A program made the position numbers and the translations under genes. 64,000 nt of DNA from Agapetus fuscipes (lineage: Eukaryota > Arthropoda > Insecta > Trichoptera > Glossosomatidae), in the NCBI GenBank assembly GCA_951799405.1, contig OX637353.1, positions 11,656,001-11,720,000 of the forward strand, read 5' to 3'. This document shows, piece by piece, positions 60,241 through 64,000 of this stretch. Each line of letters begins with the position of its first letter. Positions within the stretch are counted from its first letter, which is position 1. The notes under the pieces were generated by a model. The model saw nothing but the letters and a program-made list of their open reading frames with translations. It searched no databases and had not been told where the DNA came from.

Positions 60241-60640
60241 GAAAGGAAAGAAGTTGCTAAGGACGGCAGTTCCATGCAAGACTGGCTCGCCGAGAAAATA
60301 GCTACAAATTCAAAAATGATCCAAGTCCATCCACTTATTACAAATTTTCTTGAAATAAAAAATGTTGTCACTTACAACCTTTTTCCTTTCACTCTAGCAA
60401 CTGTAAAGGATAGCACGCTATAAATTTTAGCGCCATGATGTATTTTATCCTTTAATCTTTTAATTCTACTACATATTGCTCCATTAATGATTATGTTAAT
60501 TTCGCAATTACAAATTCGCGATAAATTCATTAATGCGGTGTATTCATTTTGATTTTGGCGTAGTTCTTGTTTATGTGTTTTTTGATAGCATGGAATGGTT
60601 TAGAAATTTATGTCAAAAGTTTTTCTGATAATAACCTTTA
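60240..60640. other. unassigned stretch
   Basis: No gene or shared repeat. The 111-codon minus-strand frame 60036-60371 overlaps the LINE fragment and is not supported. Confidence 0.35.
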
Positions 60641-60644
60641 GAGG

Positions 60645-60712
60645 GCTCTTGAGGTGTGATACACACAAAAACAGCGCTCACCAAATAAATCATCCTAATA
60701 TTATAAATTTTA
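60645..60712 (+). repeat. SINE-A 3' end
   Basis: AGAGGGCTCTTGAGGTGTGA to CGCTCACCAAATAAATCATC and TAATATTAT. Confidence 0.78.
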
Positions 60713-60734
60713 TATTAACCACTAATGAACCTTT

Positions 60735-61001
60735 TATATTTACCTTAAAGGTAAAACTGAATAAGTGACATATTATTCAGCTAATTTGGGTTTCTCAGAG
60801 AAATGCCTTTTTTTCCTGATTTTTACGGAAGAAAACACCGAAAAAGTGTGATAATCTTGTAGTTTAGAAGTTTGTTATGAGCATTTTCTTAAAACTAGTT
60901 CACTAACTATGATAAATTACTCTCAATGAAGTGCTTTATTCACGATTTCTCAAATCAGTGCATCAGTACATTTTCAGTTTAACCTTTTAAGTGGTGATAT
61001 G
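60735..61001 (-). mobile_element. ACCTTAAAGGT-type MITE, complete
   Basis: Ends TACCTTAAAGGTAAAACTGA and CAGTTTAACCTTTTAAGTGG form inverted repeats of about 25 bp. The interior (GAGAAATGCC..., GTAGTTTAGAAG, CTCAATGAAGTGC) is shared with three other sites. The outer 11 bases are themselves palindromic. No frame. Confidence 0.75.
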
Positions 61002-61012
61002 TAAAAATGACA

Positions 61013-61268
61013 ATCTAATCTAATCTAATCTAAGTTGCAAAGATATGTTACATTTGAGATTCACATTACACGCATTTTCACAACCAGAGACGTACAAGTT
61101 CGCGCTTGCACATGCCGCATGTGAACCTACAACATATAAACCAAATCTCAAATGGACATACACTCTGCAACTCTTGCCGTCCTTCCCTGAGACAGGGGTG
61201 ACATTGGCAAAGTGAACCATTTTTACAGAATGGGTAGTCAGCCGCATACCAACCTATAAGTCAAGGAA
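61013..61268 (-). repeat. LINE-tail repeat, full length, TTAGA subfamily
   Basis: Minus strand from TTCCTTGACTTATAGG (61267) to the (AATCT)n tail at 61015. Very close to 7381-7631. Confidence 0.92.
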
Positions 61269-61289
61269 CCCACCAGAGTGAACTATTTA

Positions 61290-61630
61290 ATTGGGTGGTC
61301 AGCCGCATACCAACTATCTAATCAACCATCGCAGACCTTGGATCTAATTTCGATAGCATCCCTAGCGGTAGTATTTAATTACAATGCTACCAGTAGTCTA
61401 GTGGTTAATATTTCGGACAGCAAGGTAGTGAGTTCGAATCCCAGCATAGTACATAATTTTTTTTTCAAACATGCTCTTCGCTGGGTTGAGAAATTAATCT
61501 GTCTTTACCAAAGACCGGTCAGCATGGGTGCATCCAGCCTTATACCAACTTGGTCTTACTTGAGAATTATTGCTTGAAAAAACTGTCAGAGGGCTTTTTA
61601 GGTATGATTTACACTAAAACAGAGCTCACC
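61290..61630 (+). repeat. composite SINE-A unit, copy 2
   Basis: GGTGGTCAGCCGCATACC (LINE-tail 5' scrap, minus orientation), leader AACTATCTAATCAACCATCG, then SINE-A head with box B AGTTCGAATCCC and body to GAGCTCACCAAG. The junctions equal those at 1075-1435. It ends in GTCAAGGAAC, another LINE-tail scrap. Confidence 0.8.
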
Positions 61631-62080
61631 AAGTCAAGGAACATTTTAAAAATAAAGAAATTCAAAAACAGAAATAAGTGCAGTTTTGGGGAGAATGAAA
61701 ATATGAAAAGAGGTCCTTGTCGCATTTTTGGATTTAAAATAAATTAAAAAATGTCACATTTTGAACTTTCAGGTAGGGCAACAACAGCAACAAAACTCAA
61801 TTGAAATTTTTGTCAAAATCTGAAAAAAAAATGTATAAAGAATGATTGCATATGTAGTACATGTATGAAATATGTGCAAATATTTCTCTATGAATGGTTT
61901 CGCCCGCAATTCTCCCCGCCACTTCTCATATTCACCGCCAACATTTCGCATTTCGCACGGCCCAAACTGCCAAACAGAGATAATGGAATTTTCAGCAAAT
62001 TTTTCATTGAAAAGCTCTCCTTTCAGGCCTAGTACACTCCGAGTATAAAACATTTAAACCCAACTACCCGTTTTACTAAA
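61630..62080. other. unassigned stretch
   Basis: A 94-codon minus-strand frame (61769-62053) has no recognisable domain. Confidence 0.3.
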
Positions 62081-62084
62081 CACA

Positions 62085-62210
62085 CATAAAAATCAAAACG
62101 CTCACTAGATGTGCTGCTTTAATTTCCATATATTTTTGGTGAAATATTTATGTAAAGTTTTGTATTTGAGCCTTGGTGGTTGTATGGGGCGGGGCCTTTG
62201 AAAGTGATTT
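62085..62210 (+). repeat. weak dispersed repeat, copy 2
   Basis: Counterpart of 42895-43080; similarity about 45-60 bp, low overall. Confidence 0.4.
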
Positions 62211-62530
62211 CATGGCTGGTGTATGCAGAGCGCGCTGTGGTCACGCGGGGTACGCATAGAAAGGCCCTGCATGTGAAGATAAATATTTGTGCGAGTTAAG
62301 CCGGCGATATGCAAATAACTAGATAACATATTTTTTGATTCATTTTTTTTTCATAAATTCTGAATTCGCTTGTATTGTAGCTATGATGGATGCAACTCCT
62401 CAAGGAGGTCAAGACTCACACCGGGTTGTAGCGCTTATGATGATGATGTTCGAAGTCAAAATGACCTTTGTAATCTAGTGGAACTGGTATTCATTTGGAA
62501 TATAAACAGTTTGAAACGTTTGTTGTCTTG
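62210..62530. other. unassigned stretch
   Basis: No gene or repeat was recognised. A short ATGATGATG lies at 62438-62446. Confidence 0.3.
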
Positions 62531-62534
62531 TGTT

Positions 62535-62810
62535 TAACGCTCTTTAAATGGTTAATGGAAGGTTGTGAGCTCGATTACCGGCGTAGCACAGAAAAAATCC
62601 TTCAGAATTGGCCTTCGCTAGGCAGAACCATTCAATTGCCTTTATCAAAGACCAGTCACTAAAGGTCCATTCAGACTAACAGTCATTGGGTCTCGCTTGA
62701 GTATTGGCGCTCTTTGTACCAACAAACAAGCAGAGAGCTCTTAAAGTGTGATCACTCAAAAACATCAAATAATTTATCATGATATTTATTTATATTGATA
62801 ATAAAACAAC
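62535..62810 (+). repeat. SINE-A, diverged
   Basis: Head degraded, box B GAGCTCGATTACC, body TTCGCTAGGCAGAACCATTC, ATCAAAGACCAGTCAC and an ending AAAAACATCAAATAATTTATC. Confidence 0.75.
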
Positions 62811-62866
62811 ACATACAATGTAAAAAATATATGAGGTGACAAGGTACATAAACTAAGTGTGTGTAT

Positions 62867-63060
62867 TGTTATGATTTGAAACAATGTCCTGTCGCTTGAC
62901 TACTCTGTCTACAGAGAGATCTGGTCCCTATGTATAGAAAGATAACGGATGATTCTCGAAACATTGGGAACTGGCACATGCAAGATTTTGCCAGAACATT
63001 CGAGTAAATACTCACACAATCTCGACAAATACAAGTACAATCATACAAGTAACTCATATC
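62867..63060 (-). mobile_element. LTR-like repeat, copy 2
   Basis: GATTCTCGAAACATTGGGAA, CCAGAACATTCGAGTAAATA and CTCACACAATCTCGACAAAT match 58870-58975. The low end TGTTATGATTTG mirrors TGTTACGATTTA. Confidence 0.45.
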
Positions 63061-63087
63061 TAGATACTTTACAGACCTTATCTTAGC

Positions 63088-63772
63088 TCCTTGACTGAAA
63101 GGTTAGTGTGAGGCTGACCCACCGTGCTGTAAAAATTGGTTCACTTTTGCCGATGCCACCTCGGTTTCAGGGAAAGGCGGCAGGAGTTGCAAGGTTTATG
63201 TTCATGTGAGGTTTTGTTTATTTGTATGCACGCATGCAGAATGTGTAGGCGCGAACCTACATGTGCCTGTCTGTGGGCATGCATTTAATTTGAGCCTAAA
63301 ATCTTAACATATCGATTGCCCAGTTCCACACTGTAATAAATCCGAAATTCACGATTTTGAGTTTTACCTGCTATATTATAAAAGAAGCTCTGTTTTTTCA
63401 ATTCCACACTCAAACAAGTCGATATCGTTATTATTTTTGTCATAGTCTGGATCATTTCACTATGGAATTTTATAAATCTAGCTTTATTTTTAATTCCACA
63501 TTGCAATATCTCGAAATAGTTTTGTATGGAAGTGAAATGAAAAATATTTTTAATTCCATACTACAACATTTCGAAACAAAAAATCATTTTCCTTTGAAAT
63601 GAGTTACAGCGAATACACTAAATTAACGTTGATTCAAATAAGTGTTCTTCTTCCTGGCCTATTCAGATGAAACTTCGACAGGCCATATCTCAAAACAGTG
63701 TATTTTGAAATATTACAGTGTGGAACTGGGTAAACGGTATCTTGCAGCTTAGATTAGGTATAGATTATAGAT
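63088..63772 (+). repeat. LINE-tail repeat split by TIR element
   Basis: CTCCTTGACTGAAAGGTTAG to CTTAACATATC (63313), resuming TTGCAGCTTAGATTAGGTAT near 63741. The GGCGG subfamily. The intervening DNA is the 63315-63735 element. Confidence 0.85.
63315..63735. mobile_element. TIR element with 20-bp perfect ends
   Basis: CCCAGTTCCACACTGTAATA (63319-63338) and TATTACAGTGTGGAACTGGG (63711-63730) are exact complements. Imperfect pairing extends outward to GATTG and TAAAC. ATATC and GTATC outside may be the duplication. ATTCCACA-type words recur inside at about 63402, 63494 and 63554, each near TCGAAA or TCGATA. No transposase frame. Single copy in the window. Confidence 0.85.
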
Positions 63773-64000
63773 CACATACAGAACAAAGACACAAACAAAA
63801 AAACAATCACACATTTGCAGAAATATCTATGATTGAGGGCTCCACTAGGGTGACAAAGTATCACAAAACGGCCCTATTTTTGCCTCCCCTATTGGGACAT
63901 GTGCTGTATTGGATCCACGCCCCTGCTGAGCCTACGTTATTCTCACATCCACGAATTAAGCTCGTATGAATGTTTCCGGTAATTTATACTCGTTTTGTTT
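63772..64000. other. unassigned window end
   Basis: No shared repeat or gene was recognised. Confidence 0.3.

Noticed and set aside
1..64000. CRISPR arrays, operons, ribosome-binding sites or prophage
   Set aside because: The retroelement, SINE and MITE content shows a eukaryotic genome. The only regular array is the 15-bp minisatellite, which has no spacers.

Overview
The window is AT-rich eukaryotic DNA made almost entirely of transposable-element debris. No host protein-coding gene, rRNA gene, functional tRNA gene, CRISPR array or bacterial feature could be supported. An arthropod source, probably an insect, is suggested by broken non-LTR retrotransposon (LINE) C-termini. These include strings such as RWFGHMERMSDERL, TARLWNELP, and GAGRPQLKWLDDI followed later by ADRQEWR, which I recall as common in insect and especially lepidopteran genomes. 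The lineage is inferred and was not tested.

The best-preserved coding sequence is a 5'-truncated reverse transcriptase at 47377-49152 (-) with an uninterrupted frame and its catalytic Asp residues. A roughly 250-bp 3' tail lies beside it at 47008-47265, with a spacer of about 110 bp. Two further truncated LINEs (10540-11200 and 14760-14905) carry the same tail in the same position. That tail is also the commonest repeat here: about 40 separate copies on both strands. Most complete copies begin at the same word (TTCCTTGACTTATAGG) and end in a variable ATTATAG or TTAGA tail, so it seems to be mobilised independently like a SINE.

Three tRNA-derived SINE families fill much of the rest. SINE-A has a head resembling GGTCCGTAGTCCAGTGG. 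SINE-B resembles GGTCGAGCGGATAAGGCG. SINE-C resembles GGTCGATAGCTCAG. Three SINE-A copies have replaced their usual 3' end with the tail of another LINE (17640-18290, 44620-45055). At least seven terminal-inverted-repeat (TIR) DNA element families are present, several nested in the retroelement repeats: PIF/Harbinger-like, hAT-like and five unassigned. One solo LTR at 26553-27185 contains a hAT-like element, and both insertions still show target-site duplications (TSDs).

The most interesting signal is a recurring short structural motif: CTGANGA, one pyrimidine, a stem-loop, then GAAA. The stem sequence changes from copy to copy while pairing is kept. It occurs at least a dozen times, some inside palindromic insertions flanked by 7-15 bp TSDs (24602-24698, 41727-41845, 51909-52120, 55363-55755, 56449-56670). 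It resembles the hammerhead-ribozyme core known from Penelope-like elements and retrozymes, but with one extra nucleotide; catalysis is not claimed.

Layout. 1-5 kb: Harbinger-like MITE end, composite repeat, LINE remnant, SINE-C and SINE-B. 5-15 kb: LINE tails, LINE fragments and nested MITEs. 15-25 kb: SINE-A copies, LINE 3' ends and three nested MITE families. 25-34 kb: solo LTR with hAT, MITEs, SINE-A cluster and Harbinger MITE. 34-47 kb: SINE-C and SINE-B, hairpin repeats, hybrid SINEs and a 15-bp minisatellite. 47-49 kb: the intact-frame reverse transcriptase. 49-64 kb: hybrid SINE, three palindromic insertions, LTR-like repeats, and a second copy of the composite repeat seen near position 1100. 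Boundaries were read by eye and may be off by several bases.
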